Below, in pieces: positions 33,742 to 43,026 of a stretch of DNA of 55,017 nucleotides. Under the pieces are notes generated by a model. The model saw nothing but the letters and a program-made list of their open reading frames with translations. It did not search any database and had not been told where the DNA came from. The position numbers and the translations under genes were made by a program. Positions within the stretch are counted from its first letter, which is position 1. The number at the start of each line of letters is the position of its first letter. Source of the stretch: Sphingobacteriales bacterium. Its GTDB lineage: Bacteria; Bacteroidota; Bacteroidia; UKL13-3. The stretch covers positions 1 to 55,017 of the forward strand of contig JAJTEN010000016.1 of NCBI GenBank assembly GCA_021298155.1. The letters are read 5' to 3'.

Positions 33742-35067
33742 TTAACTCAGTGCTTTTTTATATGTACTTAGGCACCTGTTTCTAGCAAAGGTATGCTCGA
33801 TGATGGGCTTTGGGTACTGGTTACTTCCATATTCTGGAACCCATTTTTTTATATATTGTAGTTGTTTGTCAAATTTTTCGGTTTGTAATTGGGGGTTAAA
33901 TACCCTAAAATAAGGTGCCGCATCTGTGCCACTTCCTGCGGCCCACTGCCATCCACCATTGTTAGCGCTTAAGTCGAAATCTAATAATTTTTCTGCAAAG
34001 TATTGCTCTCCCCAATGGTAATCAATAAGTAAATGTTTGCATAAAAAACTGGCTACAATCATGCGTACTCGGTTGTGCATAAATCCTGTGGCATTTAATT
34101 CGCGCATACCGGCATCTACAATAGGATAGCCCGTATTTCCCGAACACCATGCCTCAAAATCTGTTTCGTTATTGAGCCATTCAATTCGATCATATGTTGG
34201 TTTAAATGCAGATTTAGCCACATGTGGGAAATGCCATAAAATTTGCATGTAAAAGTCTCTCCAAATTAATTCATTCAAATAAGTTTCATTTAGTTGAATG
34301 GCTTTTCTGGCTTTTTCTCTCACACTAATGGTTCCAAATCTAAAATGTATCCCTAGTTGTGAGGTGCCGTGAATGGCCGGGAAATTTCTATTTTGGGTAT
34401 AGTTTTTTATAATGTCTTGTGGCACTATTTTACTTGGAAAGGCAAAGTTGTTGGCAGTAAAGCCCATTTGTTCTAGGCTTGGTATAGGGTCAAACTGAAA
34501 ATTTGTGCAACAGTTGCGCAATAATTGTTCGCTTGGGAAAGATTTAAAGGCTATTGGATCACCATTTTCTTTGTTGGTTTGAATGGCTAACTTCCATTTT
34601 TTACTGTACGGGGTAAAAACAGTATAGGGTTTGCCATCTTCTTTGGTTATTTCATCTTTTTCAAAAATACATTGGTCTTTAAACGACTTGAATTCAATCC
34701 CATGCAATTTACCCCAATTTAGAATAGACTCATCACGCTTGGTGGCATATGGTTCATAGTCGTGATTGCAATAAATACTATCAAATTGAAATGTTGTATG
34801 GAGTTCTTGGAAAACTGTTTCAGGTTTTCCATAAAATACTTGTAATCCAGAACCAAGCTCACGCAGTTGCTTGTGAATTTCTGTTATTTGTTGATGTATA
34901 AAATTAACCCGTAAATCCCTTTTGTTACCTAGCTTTTCTAAAATAGCAACATCAAAAATAAAAACAGGTAAAACCTTAAAGCCGGAGCTCAGGGCATGAA
35001 ATAATCCGGTATTGTCTGTTAGTCTTAAATCCCGTCTGAACCAAAATACACATTTTCTTTCCATCAC
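33742..35067 (-). CDS. phrB: Deoxyribodipyrimidine photolyase (cryptochrome/photolyase family), 441 aa
   Basis: N-terminal antenna domain (CVFWFRRDLRLTDNTGLFHA, FIFDVAIL), linker, then FAD-binding helical domain with GTSQLGIHFRFGTISVREKA, ELIWRDFYMQILWHFP, WCSGNTGYPIVDAGMRELNA, FMHNRVRMIVASFLCKHLLI and NNGGWQWAAGSGTDAAPYFR. This is the class I CPD photolyase pattern, repairing UV-induced pyrimidine dimers with light. Length (441) is slightly short for the family but the C-terminus is complete. Single gene. Confidence 0.94.
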   Translation of the reverse strand: MMERKCVFWFRRDLRLTDNTGLFHALSSGFKVLPVFIFDVAILEKLGNKRDLRVNFIHQQITEIHKQLRELGSGLQVFYGKPETVFQELHTTFQFDSIYCNHDYEPYATKRDESILNWGKLHGIEFKSFKDQCIFEKDEITKEDGKPYTVFTPYSKKWKLAIQTNKENGDPIAFKSFPSEQLLRNCCTNFQFDPIPSLEQMGFTANNFAFPSKIVPQDIIKNYTQNRNFPAIHGTSQLGIHFRFGTISVREKARKAIQLNETYLNELIWRDFYMQILWHFPHVAKSAFKPTYDRIEWLNNETDFEAWCSGNTGYPIVDAGMRELNATGFMHNRVRMIVASFLCKHLLIDYHWGEQYFAEKLLDFDLSANNGGWQWAAGSGTDAAPYFRVFNPQLQTEKFDKQLQYIKKWVPEYGSNQYPKPIIEHTFARNRCLSTYKKALS

Positions 35068-35133
35068 AACACTTAACCTTCTTGAGGCCAGATTGTTTTA
35101 AATGGAAGATGGTAAAATTGATATAATGTCTAA

Positions 35134-36252
35134 TTAATCAATACATTGAATTAACTTAAGCATTAATTTATATGAATTTTCTGGGTTTTTTAATTGGTTA
35201 ACGGTGCCAGATAGAAATAGGTTTTTCTCTGGGCAATAAAAGCTAAATGCACCAGATAAACCAGAGTGGCCAATTAAAACCGGACTCTTTTTAAATGGCG
35301 AAAAAATAGCAGGTAACTTAAATTTCATTATTCCAACGCCATATTGTAAAGGAAAGAAAATGTTATTCCATTCTTTTTGCATCTCTATTAAATCTGATGT
35401 TGGAAATAATGTGCCGTTTACAAAAGCTTTTAAGAAAATGGCACTTTCTTCTGCCGTTGAAACTATTCCGCCATCTGCACCAAATGAACTCATCGCCTTC
35501 GGAATAGACAATGGTGCACTTCCATAGTATATGTTTACAGGACTTTGATCAGTTGGATTTAAGTAAACATAGGTTTTGTTCAACCCCAACGGTATGCAGA
35601 TGCGCTCTTTGATGATATGATGTAATTTGTCGTTTAAAATGTGGGTGATTATTTTTCCTAATAATTGAAAATTGGTATCAGAATAGGCTGCTTTCTTTTT
35701 GGTTCCGGGTCTAAAATAGGGTTTCATGGTTTTAGACAGTGCAATCGCTTCTTCAAAAGTCCAAGCTTGATCCTGGCCTCCGCTCAATTCAGAGAGCAGC
35801 GATTTGCCATTTTGTTTTTTGCCTTGAAAATAATCGGGAATGCCAGAAGTGTGTGCCAACAAGTGTTCAATGGTAATTTCTCTGCTATAATCTACCCCTT
35901 TGTATATGTGTAAGCCGTTTAAAACGGTCTCTGATAAATAATTAGAAATGGGGTCAGACAGCTGCAAACGACCCTCTGCGCGTAGTTGAAAAATAATAGC
36001 AGTGATATAGAGTTTAGTAGTGCTTGCAATAAAGAACGGACTCTTAGGAATAAGATTTCCGGCCGAACCAACCCATGTATCGGAACCCTTGGTAACAGAC
36101 ACGACAGTTCCAAAAATTGTTTTATTGTTGATGGTTTGGTTTAGTAGGATTTGCAGTTTTTCTCTCGGGAGTTTTCGGTTTTGTGCAAGCGCGCCTGAGG
36201 TAAACGCAATTAAAATGAAGGCGAATAAGCAAGGTGATTTTTTTAATTTCAT
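35134..36252 (-). CDS. Secreted serine hydrolase of the beta-lactamase/DD-peptidase class C type, 372 aa
   Basis: Signal peptide (LFAFILIAFTSGALAQ). Catalytic motifs: SxxK in IASTTKLYITAI, YxN in YSDTNFQLLG and HxG in GHSGLSGAFSFY. It belongs to the beta-lactamase superfamily of D-aminopeptidases, esterases and DD-peptidases; whether it acts on peptidoglycan, beta-lactams or esters is not decided by sequence. It overlaps the DUF1456 gene upstream by 4 nt (ATGA), so the two are co-translated. Confidence 0.88.
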   Translation of the reverse strand: MKLKKSPCLFAFILIAFTSGALAQNRKLPREKLQILLNQTINNKTIFGTVVSVTKGSDTWVGSAGNLIPKSPFFIASTTKLYITAIIFQLRAEGRLQLSDPISNYLSETVLNGLHIYKGVDYSREITIEHLLAHTSGIPDYFQGKKQNGKSLLSELSGGQDQAWTFEEAIALSKTMKPYFRPGTKKKAAYSDTNFQLLGKIITHILNDKLHHIIKERICIPLGLNKTYVYLNPTDQSPVNIYYGSAPLSIPKAMSSFGADGGIVSTAEESAIFLKAFVNGTLFPTSDLIEMQKEWNNIFFPLQYGVGIMKFKLPAIFSPFKKSPVLIGHSGLSGAFSFYCPEKNLFLSGTVNQLKNPENSYKLMLKLIQCID

Positions 36253-36731
36253 AAGGAGTTTGTATCTAAATTATTTTTTCTATAGCTTAATTGTAAGCCC
36301 ATTAAAAAATTCCGAAGAACTTGGTCTTTACACAGGCGATATTGCTCTTGGTCTGGTTTTCTGAAAAGGGCACTTAGTTCGTGTCTACTAAATTTAAAAT
36401 CGGCCAAATTTAAAATATGCAATATATCGTCGTCCTTTAATTGCAGTGCAATTTTAAGTTTACGCAAGATTATATTGTTGTTTAAACTTTTTTCTGGCTT
36501 CGGATTTTCACCCTCCTTCTTTCCTCTTTTTTGAATAATTAACCCATTTAAAAATGCAGCTAAGTCAATATCATAAATAGATACAAAATCTGAATCATCT
36601 TCTTTTTTTAGCCAATTGCTAATGGTTTCTCTATTGGCAACGCAGCCTCCTAATGCAAAGAGCTCCATCATATGTGTATCTGTAAGGTGAAAGGTATAAC
36701 GTAACCTTCTTAAAATGTCATTATTTTGCAT
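36249..36731 (-). CDS. DUF1456 family protein (YehS-like), 160 aa
   Basis: Two tandem copies of a helical unit: NNDILRRLRYTFHLTDTHMM (about 3-70) and NNIILRKLKIALQLKDDDIL (about 84-150), joined by a charged linker (RGKKEGENPKPEKS). This is the DUF1456 duplicated domain, whose function is unknown; many members are small cytoplasmic proteins. The stop overlaps the serine hydrolase start by 4 nt. Confidence 0.88.
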   Translation of the reverse strand: MQNNDILRRLRYTFHLTDTHMMELFALGGCVANRETISNWLKKEDDSDFVSIYDIDLAAFLNGLIIQKRGKKEGENPKPEKSLNNNIILRKLKIALQLKDDDILHILNLADFKFSRHELSALFRKPDQEQYRLCKDQVLRNFLMGLQLSYRKNNLDTNSL

Positions 36732-36867
36732 GGCCTGTTGTAATGGTTCGCAAGTTAAGTTTAATTCTTCAAAGCTTTAGGTTCAGCAGTAAATCTCTAA
36801 AATATTCTTTTTCAATTAATTTTGTATTAGTAATGCTTATTGCATAATTTGCTTTAAATTTATATCT

Positions 36868-37557
36868 ATGAAAATACTCATTTCGCGTAAAATAAGTTAT
36901 TCCCAACTGGCTCTCTTGTTTATTTGGGTTTTCTTAATTGGCGCTTGCGCACCTTCTCGTATGGTGAAGCCTTTAGCAAAAGGAGAGCAAGCTCTTGGTG
37001 GAAATTTCGGTGGTCCGCTTATTTTGTTTGCAGGTGCGCCAATCCCTGTGCCCTATACCAGCGGTTTTTATGCAAAAGGATTTACAAATAAAACTACAGG
37101 TTTTGCCTCTGTGCATTTAACTGCCTTAGCTTTTGGTGTTTTTCAAACAGATATTGGGGTTTGCCACGAGTTATATTCAAATGAAAAATTACAATGGGGT
37201 GTTAGTGTAAATCCTGCTGTAAATATTGCCATAGATCGATGGGAATGGAATACCAAAATCTGGCCGCAACTAGACGTAAATGTATACAAAAACTGGGGTA
37301 ATAAAAGAATGGTTTATATGGGTGTTAACAATTGGTTCGAACCAAGTGCAAGCAGAGCGCATAATGAAAAACAGGAGAAGTTTGTTTATGTAAATCCCCA
37401 TATCGGATTTATGTATACACCCAAAAAATGGACCTATGGAATTGAATCGAAATGGGTGGCTCCAGGGCTTAGCAATATTCCAAACGTTGCAGATTATTTG
37501 GGTATTAATAAAAAGGGCGCTATTGGTATTTATGTTCAATTAATAAGGAGGTTTTAA
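36868..37557 (+). CDS. Lipoprotein with beta-barrel-like body, 229 aa, function unknown
   Basis: The signal ends in a lipobox LIGAC (Cys 27). The rest has alternating aromatic/polar strands (GFYAKGFTNKTTGFASVHLT, KLQWGVSVNPAVNIAIDRWE, KRMVYMGVNNWFEPS, GAIGIYVQLIRRF ending in Phe), resembling a small outer-membrane barrel or beta-sandwich. No family recognised. The stop TAA overlaps the ATG of the next gene by one base (37557), so it is coupled to the alpha/beta hydrolase lipoprotein. The exact palindrome TTGGTTCGAACCAA falls inside the gene (37332-37345). Confidence 0.78.
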   Translation: MKILISRKISYSQLALLFIWVFLIGACAPSRMVKPLAKGEQALGGNFGGPLILFAGAPIPVPYTSGFYAKGFTNKTTGFASVHLTALAFGVFQTDIGVCHELYSNEKLQWGVSVNPAVNIAIDRWEWNTKIWPQLDVNVYKNWGNKRMVYMGVNNWFEPSASRAHNEKQEKFVYVNPHIGFMYTPKKWTYGIESKWVAPGLSNIPNVADYLGINKKGAIGIYVQLIRRF

Positions 37558-38471
37558 TGAAACAGAGAATGAACTTTTCTTTTACCTATATTTTTCTATC
37601 ACTTATTGTTTTTGCCTTTAGTTCTTGCTTGCGTTTAGACAGTAATTTGTACAATACCAGTGATAAAATTACCGAGTATAAATGGGATAATTATACCGGA
37701 TTGCAAGATTTTAAATTAGATGATTCATACAATATTCACGATAGTATGCACCACGTTTTTACCCTAAATTCTCGTGGAGCAGGAGATGATAAATCGTATA
37801 AAATTTATGCAACCTATTTAGGTGACATAAGCAAAATCGCAACAGATACAGTTATCTTATATTGTCATGGGAACAAATGGCATATGGATTTTTATTGGCA
37901 ACGTGCCAAATTGCTTGCCCATGTAGGAAATAAGCATCGTTTTGGCGTGATGATGTTAGATTATAGAGGTTATGGCTTATCTGATGGTCCACCTTCTGAA
38001 TCTGGATTATATGCAGATGTTGATGCCGCCATTCAATGGTTACAAAGTAATGGGTTAACCGGAAATCGATTTATCATTTATGGATTTAGTATGGGGTCTG
38101 CACCAACTTGCGAGCTATCTGCAAACCCCAGAACACTTCGTCCGCATAAGCTAATTCTTGAAGCACCATTTGCCAGCGCTGCAGTGATGGCCGCCGATGG
38201 ATCTGGCTTAGATTTGCCGGGTTCTTTTGTAACAAATTTGAAAATTGATAATGCCGAAGAAATTAAAAAAGTAAAGCAAGATTTCTGTTGGATTCACGGA
38301 ACCGTAGACAACTTTTTGAGCATTAAAACACATGGAGAGCTTGTCTTTAAAAATCATGGTGGATTGTATAAAGAGGCGCATAGGGTAAGTGGTGCCGATC
38401 ATGGCAACGTACCTATTGCTTTGGGTTATGCCAAATACACACAAATTTTAGAGAAGTTTATTGCCAAATAG
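37557..38471 (+). CDS. Alpha/beta hydrolase lipoprotein, 304 aa
   Basis: Lipoprotein signal with FSSC (Cys 22). Hydrolase core: VILYCHGNKWHMDFYWQRA (oxyanion HG), MMLDYRGYGLSDGPPSESG, and the nucleophile elbow GFSMGS (Ser in IIYGFSMGSAPTCELSANP). The acid is likely in KQDFCWIHGTVDNFLS (Asp) and the His in SGADHGNVP. It resembles the BEM46/FrsA-like group of peptidase S9-fold hydrolases. Coupled to the barrel-like lipoprotein by a 1-nt overlap, so both act at the envelope. Substrate unknown. Confidence 0.88.
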   Translation: MKQRMNFSFTYIFLSLIVFAFSSCLRLDSNLYNTSDKITEYKWDNYTGLQDFKLDDSYNIHDSMHHVFTLNSRGAGDDKSYKIYATYLGDISKIATDTVILYCHGNKWHMDFYWQRAKLLAHVGNKHRFGVMMLDYRGYGLSDGPPSESGLYADVDAAIQWLQSNGLTGNRFIIYGFSMGSAPTCELSANPRTLRPHKLILEAPFASAAVMAADGSGLDLPGSFVTNLKIDNAEEIKKVKQDFCWIHGTVDNFLSIKTHGELVFKNHGGLYKEAHRVSGADHGNVPIALGYAKYTQILEKFIAK

Positions 38472-38580
38472 TTTATTTTTTTGATTGAAAAGCATCATTT
38501 TAGATTTTATAAAAACTAAATCTATTTATTTTGATGCACAAATGCTTTTTCCTTTGTATTCACTATCCATAAAAAATGTG

Positions 38581-39903
38581 ATGAAATATATTCAATTTCT
38601 TTTGTTGGTCTGCATCATGAATACGGGTGTTTTGGCTCAAGATTCCACTGGTTTTAGTTCTAGCGCACAATTGGTTATTACATCTTTTCAAAACCGACAA
38701 TTTGACAAATTAAACCCAATGTTAGATTATGAAATGAATCGCATTTTGGGAACAAACGGATTAGAAGAATTGTGGGATGCCTGCATCATGCAATTTGGCC
38801 CTCTCCTAAAAATTCATGAGAGTAAAGCCGAGCAAATAGATACCTTGTTTATTACCCGAACAAAGGTTGAATTTGAAAAAAAATCTTGGATATTAAAGAT
38901 CGTTTTTAATGCGCAAAAAAGCATCAGTGGGATTTTTATTGAGCCCCTTAAAATGCCCTATGAATCGCCTGCATACGCCGATGAGTCTTTGTTTTATGAG
39001 TATAAAAAAACCTTGCCTGATCCTAAGTTTCCAGTTGATGGCTTATTGAGTATTCCTAAAAAAGGCAAACAAATTCCTGCTATCATTATTTTGGCGGGGT
39101 CTGGACCCAATGACAAAGATTTAGTTATTGGTTCAAAACGTATTTATAAAGATTTAGCTTGGGGAATAGCGAGCCAAGGAGTGGCTGTTTTTAGGTTCGA
39201 TAAACGAACTTTTACCTATAGAAATACATTGGCAAATGATCCCAATGTAAGCATTGATGATGAGTATAGCAAAGATGTTTTGTTGGCGGTAAATATGTTG
39301 AAAGCGCAAGCAGAAATAGATCCCAAACAAATATATCTGTTTGGGCATAGTTTGGGCGGACATATTCTTCCGTATCTTGCGGCAAATGTAAAAGGGATTC
39401 GTGGTTTTATTGGCTTTGGAGCCAATTATAGCAGCTTACCTGAACTTATGGCTTATCAAGCAGATTTTTTAGCCCAAGATTTGCCTGCCCATCAACAAAA
39501 GGCGTATTTAGATTTAAAACAAAAAGCCTTGTATGCCCGCGATAGGTTGAGCTTAAACAGTTGTGCCGATTCACTACCCGATGGCTTGAGTCCGATTTAC
39601 CTCTTAAGCCTGAACCAAGCCGCTCCACAAAATCATTTGAAAAGTTTGGGTAAAAAACCTTTTTTATTTATTCAAGGTACTAAAGATTATCAGGTTCCAA
39701 CCAGTGAATTAGCTAAATGGCAGGAGGCAGTTTTAAAGGTAAAAAACGCGCAGGTTAAATATGTAAGTTTAGAGAATATAAATCATATTGGTGCAGAAGA
39801 AACAGGAAAAATGGGTCCAGCTTCTTATGAAAAACCTGGTAATGTTTCACCACTCCTTATTCACGAAATTGTGAAATTTGTAAAAGCTCAAAAAGCGAAT
39901 TAA
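38581..39903 (+). CDS. Secreted alpha/beta hydrolase with DUF3887-like N-terminal domain, 440 aa
   Basis: I take ATG 38581 as the start because it begins a clean signal peptide (MKYIQFLLLVCIMNTGVLAQ); a frame from 38485 would add an implausible tail. Residues about 22-125 match the DUF3887-type domain (SFQNRQFDKLNPMLDYEMNR) found ahead of many secreted hydrolases. The hydrolase part has IILAGSGPNDKDLVIGSKRI, GVAVFRFDKRTFTYRN and nucleophile GHSLGGHILPYLA, with Asp in GTKDYQVP and His in NINHIGAEETG. Substrate unknown. The 3' end overlaps the convergent dusB by 4 nt. Confidence 0.87.
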   Translation: MKYIQFLLLVCIMNTGVLAQDSTGFSSSAQLVITSFQNRQFDKLNPMLDYEMNRILGTNGLEELWDACIMQFGPLLKIHESKAEQIDTLFITRTKVEFEKKSWILKIVFNAQKSISGIFIEPLKMPYESPAYADESLFYEYKKTLPDPKFPVDGLLSIPKKGKQIPAIIILAGSGPNDKDLVIGSKRIYKDLAWGIASQGVAVFRFDKRTFTYRNTLANDPNVSIDDEYSKDVLLAVNMLKAQAEIDPKQIYLFGHSLGGHILPYLAANVKGIRGFIGFGANYSSLPELMAYQADFLAQDLPAHQQKAYLDLKQKALYARDRLSLNSCADSLPDGLSPIYLLSLNQAAPQNHLKSLGKKPFLFIQGTKDYQVPTSELAKWQEAVLKVKNAQVKYVSLENINHIGAEETGKMGPASYEKPGNVSPLLIHEIVKFVKAQKAN

Positions 39904-40895
39904 TGTGCAATTGCCTCACTTTGGTAATGGGCAGCAACCTGCTCTAAAACAAATAAAATTTCTTCCAAATGATCGGCCTGAACCAATTGTGTTCTGAACT
40001 CTTTAAAATGATCTAAGCCTTTGAAATACGGTGCATAATGTCGACGCATTTCATAAATACCAGCTCGTGTACCTTTCCATGCTACTGATTTTACCAAATG
40101 TGTTTTGCATACTTCTATCCGCTGAGCAATGCTAGGTGGAGGCAAATGCTTACCTGTTTCAAAAAAATACTTAATTTCATTAAATATCCATGGATACCCA
40201 ATGGCAGCTCTTCCAATCATTATTCCATCTACGCCATAGGTGTTTTTGTATTCAAGTGCTTTTTCTGGAGAGTCAATGTCTCCATTTCCGAAGATTGGAA
40301 TATGAATTCTTGGATTATTTTTTATTTTAGCAATGAGTGTCCAATCTGCTTCGCCCTTGTATAGTTGGGCTCGGGTTCTACCATGCACCGTTAAAGCCTG
40401 GATGCCCACATCTTGTAATCGCTCTGCTACTTCTTCCACATTTTTTGAATTTTCATCCCATCCTAAACGGGTTTTAACGGTAACAGGCAAATGGGTTGCT
40501 TTTACTACCGAATCAGTGAGCTTTACCATTTTAGGCAAATCTTTTAAAATAGCCGCTCCGGCTCCTTTACAAACTACTTTTTTTACTGGGCATCCAAAAT
40601 TAATATCCACTAAATCTGGTTCGGCAACCGAAACAATTTGGGTAGCTAAAGCCATGGCTTCCTCATCGCCACCAAAAATTTGGATGCCAATAGGGCGTTC
40701 ATAATCAAAAATATCAAGTTTTTGCTTGCTTTTAATGGCATCTCTAATTAAGCCTTCAGAAGAAATAAATTCTGTGTACATTAAATCTGCGCCATTGGCT
40801 TTACAAACGGCCCTAAAGGGAGGGTCGCTAACGTCTTCCATGGGAGCCAATAATAATGGGAAATCTCCTAAATCTATCTTGCCAATTTTTGCCAC
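39900..40895 (-). CDS. dusB: tRNA-dihydrouridine synthase (DusB-like), 331 aa
   Basis: TIM-barrel FMN enzyme with APMEDVSDPPFRAVCK, the active-site Cys in VDINFGCPVKKVVCKGAGAA, VKTRLGWDENS, LTVHGRTRAQLYKGEADW and FGNGDIDSPEKA. It reduces uridines in the tRNA D-loop. The frame extends to 40955, but homologues start near MAKIGKIDLG; I place the start at the GTG at 40895. It diverges from the CPBP gene with 51 nt between. Confidence 0.93.
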   Translation of the reverse strand: MAKIGKIDLGDFPLLLAPMEDVSDPPFRAVCKANGADLMYTEFISSEGLIRDAIKSKQKLDIFDYERPIGIQIFGGDEEAMALATQIVSVAEPDLVDINFGCPVKKVVCKGAGAAILKDLPKMVKLTDSVVKATHLPVTVKTRLGWDENSKNVEEVAERLQDVGIQALTVHGRTRAQLYKGEADWTLIAKIKNNPRIHIPIFGNGDIDSPEKALEYKNTYGVDGIMIGRAAIGYPWIFNEIKYFFETGKHLPPPSIAQRIEVCKTHLVKSVAWKGTRAGIYEMRRHYAPYFKGLDHFKEFRTQLVQADHLEEILFVLEQVAAHYQSEAIAH

Positions 40896-40946
40896 ACGCT
40901 TTTCTTTAATATATTGCGTACGAAAGTAAAGAAAATGGAGGTAAGT

Positions 40947-41885
40947 ATGGATCAAATTGGCGGAAGGTTCTTTGGATATTTCGGTAAAATTTTAATTTTA
41001 TCAGGAATGGTGCTTGTTTTCGGGAGTATTGGCGTACTAATTAGTCATTTTTTAGCTAAGCTATTTTTTGGGGTTGATCTATCGGTCATTTCTTTTCAAT
41101 CCATTAAAAAAGAAGATTTACAAATTATTGCTGCTTTAAAATTATATCAAACCATTGGTGGAGGTATTGGTATGTTTTTAATACCTGCCTTCATTTTTCC
41201 TGCCGCAGTAAATTATCGCATTCGGGTATTTCCTTTTCATCAACAGCAGGTTTCTGTGCTCCCTTTTATGATTGGTGTTTTCTCTATTCTTATTGTTGCG
41301 CCTGCTATTTCTTGGTTGTACCAAATAAACCAGCAAATGCACTTTCCTGCAGCATGGCAGGCTTGGGAAACTAGCATAAAAGAAATGGAAGATCAGGCAG
41401 CTATGCTCACCAAGTTGTTTGTTGCTGCAGATTCCTATTCCATGTTATTACTTAATATCTTTGTGGTGGCTTTGGTACCTGCTATTTGCGAAGAGTTTTT
41501 TTTTAGAGGTATTTTGCTCCAATACACCCGTTTTGTTTTTACTAAAAAATGGATTGCCGTTTTGGTTTCTGCTCTTGTATTTAGTGGATTTCACGGACAA
41601 TTCTACGGATTTTTACCTCGTTTTGCTTTAGGGGTTTTATTGGGGTATCTGTTTCTATTTTCTGGAAATTTAGTATTGCCTATTGTAGCTCATTTTATAA
41701 ATAATGCCATAGCTGTTTTGCTTGTTTTTTACGAAAAAGAACTCTCGGTATATGCGATCTTTAGTTCTACGTATGAATTTGCCTGGTATTGGGCTGTTTT
41801 GTCTGCTGCATTGTGTATTATGGCTCTATTAATGTTAAAGAATAGCGCAAACAAACATGGCTTAACCGACATAGAAATTGAATAA
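40947..41885 (+). CDS. CPBP family intramembrane metalloprotease, 312 aa
   Basis: Several membrane helices and the CPBP/Abi motifs: EEFFFRGILLQYTRF (paired Glu and Arg), FHGQFYGFLPRFALGVLLG and HFINNAIAV (His). Proteases of this family are Rce1-like; bacterial substrates are mostly unknown. Start at ATG 40947 because GGAGG (40937-40941) lies 5 nt upstream, an unusually good ribosome site for this genome; earlier codons (40914 on) fall under dusB's promoter region. It heads the plus-strand set with DUF2007 and cdsA. Confidence 0.85.
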   Translation: MDQIGGRFFGYFGKILILSGMVLVFGSIGVLISHFLAKLFFGVDLSVISFQSIKKEDLQIIAALKLYQTIGGGIGMFLIPAFIFPAAVNYRIRVFPFHQQQVSVLPFMIGVFSILIVAPAISWLYQINQQMHFPAAWQAWETSIKEMEDQAAMLTKLFVAADSYSMLLLNIFVVALVPAICEEFFFRGILLQYTRFVFTKKWIAVLVSALVFSGFHGQFYGFLPRFALGVLLGYLFLFSGNLVLPIVAHFINNAIAVLLVFYEKELSVYAIFSSTYEFAWYWAVLSAALCIMALLMLKNSANKHGLTDIEIE

Positions 41886-41899
41886 AATAAATAAATAAA

Positions 41900-42112
41900 A
41901 TGGAAAATTGGGTAAAGGTTTTTAAATCTTCAAATGCAATTGAAGCAGAAATGGTAAAGGATATGTTGATGGAGAATGAGCTAGAAGCAGTGGTAGTAAA
42001 TAAAATAGACAGTTCTTTGTATTTTGGGGAGGCTTCAGTATTGGTTTTTCATACAAATGAGCAAGCGGCTAAAGACTTAATTCAATCTAATTTAATACAT
42101 AACAATGAGTAA
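41900..42112 (+). CDS. DUF2007 domain protein (putative signal-transducing), 70 aa
   Basis: MENWVKVFKSSNAIEAEMVK, then MLMENELEAVVVNKIDSS and VLVFHTNEQAAKDLI: a small ferredoxin-like alpha/beta domain of the DUF2007 (PII-like, often annotated putative signal-transducing) family. Function unknown. It lies 14 nt after the CPBP gene and overlaps cdsA by 8 nt, so it is translated with it; position next to cdsA is common in Bacteroidota. Confidence 0.88.
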   Translation: MENWVKVFKSSNAIEAEMVKDMLMENELEAVVVNKIDSSLYFGEASVLVFHTNEQAAKDLIQSNLIHNNE

Positions 42113-42917
42113 TTTTTGGCAACGAGCCATCACAGGTTCATTATTTGTGATCGCCTTAGTGGCTTGCACACTATTGGGAGAATGGAGCTTTTTCATTTTA
42201 CTATTTGCAGTTAATTTTTTATGTCTACTAGAGTTTTTTGAACTGGTTTTGCCAGATAAAAATTGGATCGAAAAGTATTTGGGGGTTATAGTGGGCAGTA
42301 TCCTAAATATCATGTTCGTTTTTATTATTCGTGGAAATTTGGCTCAGGGTTGGTATTATCATTTAATACCGGTATTTATGTTACTCATCCTTGTTAAAAT
42401 ATTTGAAAATACGGGTAGAGAGTTTGATACACTCGCATACCAATTTATGGGTATCATTTATATTAGTTTGCCATTAAGTATGTTGGCAGATTTTGGCTAT
42501 TTCAATGCTATTACATATAGTTATGCTTTGCCATTGGGTTTTTTTATACTGCAATGGAGTAGCGATACTTTTGCCTATTTAGTAGGTAGAAAATTAGGTA
42601 AACACAAGCTTTTTGAACGTATTAGTCCGAAAAAAACCATTGAAGGATTTATAGGAGCCATCGTTTTAACGGCACTAGTAGCTTATGTTTTGAGTAGGTT
42701 TTGGGATGATATTAGCACCAGAGATTGGATGTTGATATCTGTAATTGTGGTGGTATTTGGCACTTTAGGAGATTTGGTAGAGTCTTTGTTAAAAAGAAAT
42801 TTGGGCATTAAAGATAGTGGGGCAATTTTACCCGGACATGGCGGTGTGCTTGATAGATTCGACGGGGTTTTTATTTCAGCACCAGCGGTTTATTTTTATT
42901 TGTTACTGAGTAATTAG
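42105..42917 (+). CDS. cdsA: Phosphatidate cytidylyltransferase, 270 aa
   Basis: Polytopic membrane protein with the CDP-alcohol transferase signature region WSSDTFAYLVGRKLGKHKLF, SPKKTIEGFIGA and KDSGAILPGHGGVLDRFDGV. It makes CDP-diacylglycerol from phosphatidic acid and CTP, the precursor of all phospholipids. Length normal. A palindrome TTGGTTCGAACCAA follows at 42931. The phosphatidylserine decarboxylase gene comes two genes on, with a glutamate dehydrogenase between. Confidence 0.95.
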   Translation: MSNFWQRAITGSLFVIALVACTLLGEWSFFILLFAVNFLCLLEFFELVLPDKNWIEKYLGVIVGSILNIMFVFIIRGNLAQGWYYHLIPVFMLLILVKIFENTGREFDTLAYQFMGIIYISLPLSMLADFGYFNAITYSYALPLGFFILQWSSDTFAYLVGRKLGKHKLFERISPKKTIEGFIGAIVLTALVAYVLSRFWDDISTRDWMLISVIVVVFGTLGDLVESLLKRNLGIKDSGAILPGHGGVLDRFDGVFISAPAVYFYLLLSN

Positions 42918-42930
42918 TTTTGCGCACATT

Positions 42931-42944
42931 TTGGTTCGAACCAA
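42931..42944. repeat. 14-bp perfect palindrome TTGGTTCGAACCAA
   Basis: A perfect palindrome in the gap between cdsA and the glutamate dehydrogenase gene. The identical 14-mer occurs inside the barrel-like lipoprotein gene (37332-37345), and a longer variant with 8-bp arms TTTTGGTT/AACCAAAA lies before mreB's 3' gap at 23431-23448. It may be an operator or chance; no regulator is tied to it. Confidence 0.35.
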
Positions 42945-43026
42945 CACCTAAAAGATTTCTACACTAAAGCGGGAAAGTACGTTCATAATTTTTTTACAAT
43001 GAGCCTTTTTTTTGTAAAAAAATAGT

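Noticed and set aside
42931-42944. tRNA T-arm remnant suggested by GGTTCGAACC
   Set aside because: No acceptor stem, anticodon arm or CCA-side sequence around it; the palindrome explains the resemblance.
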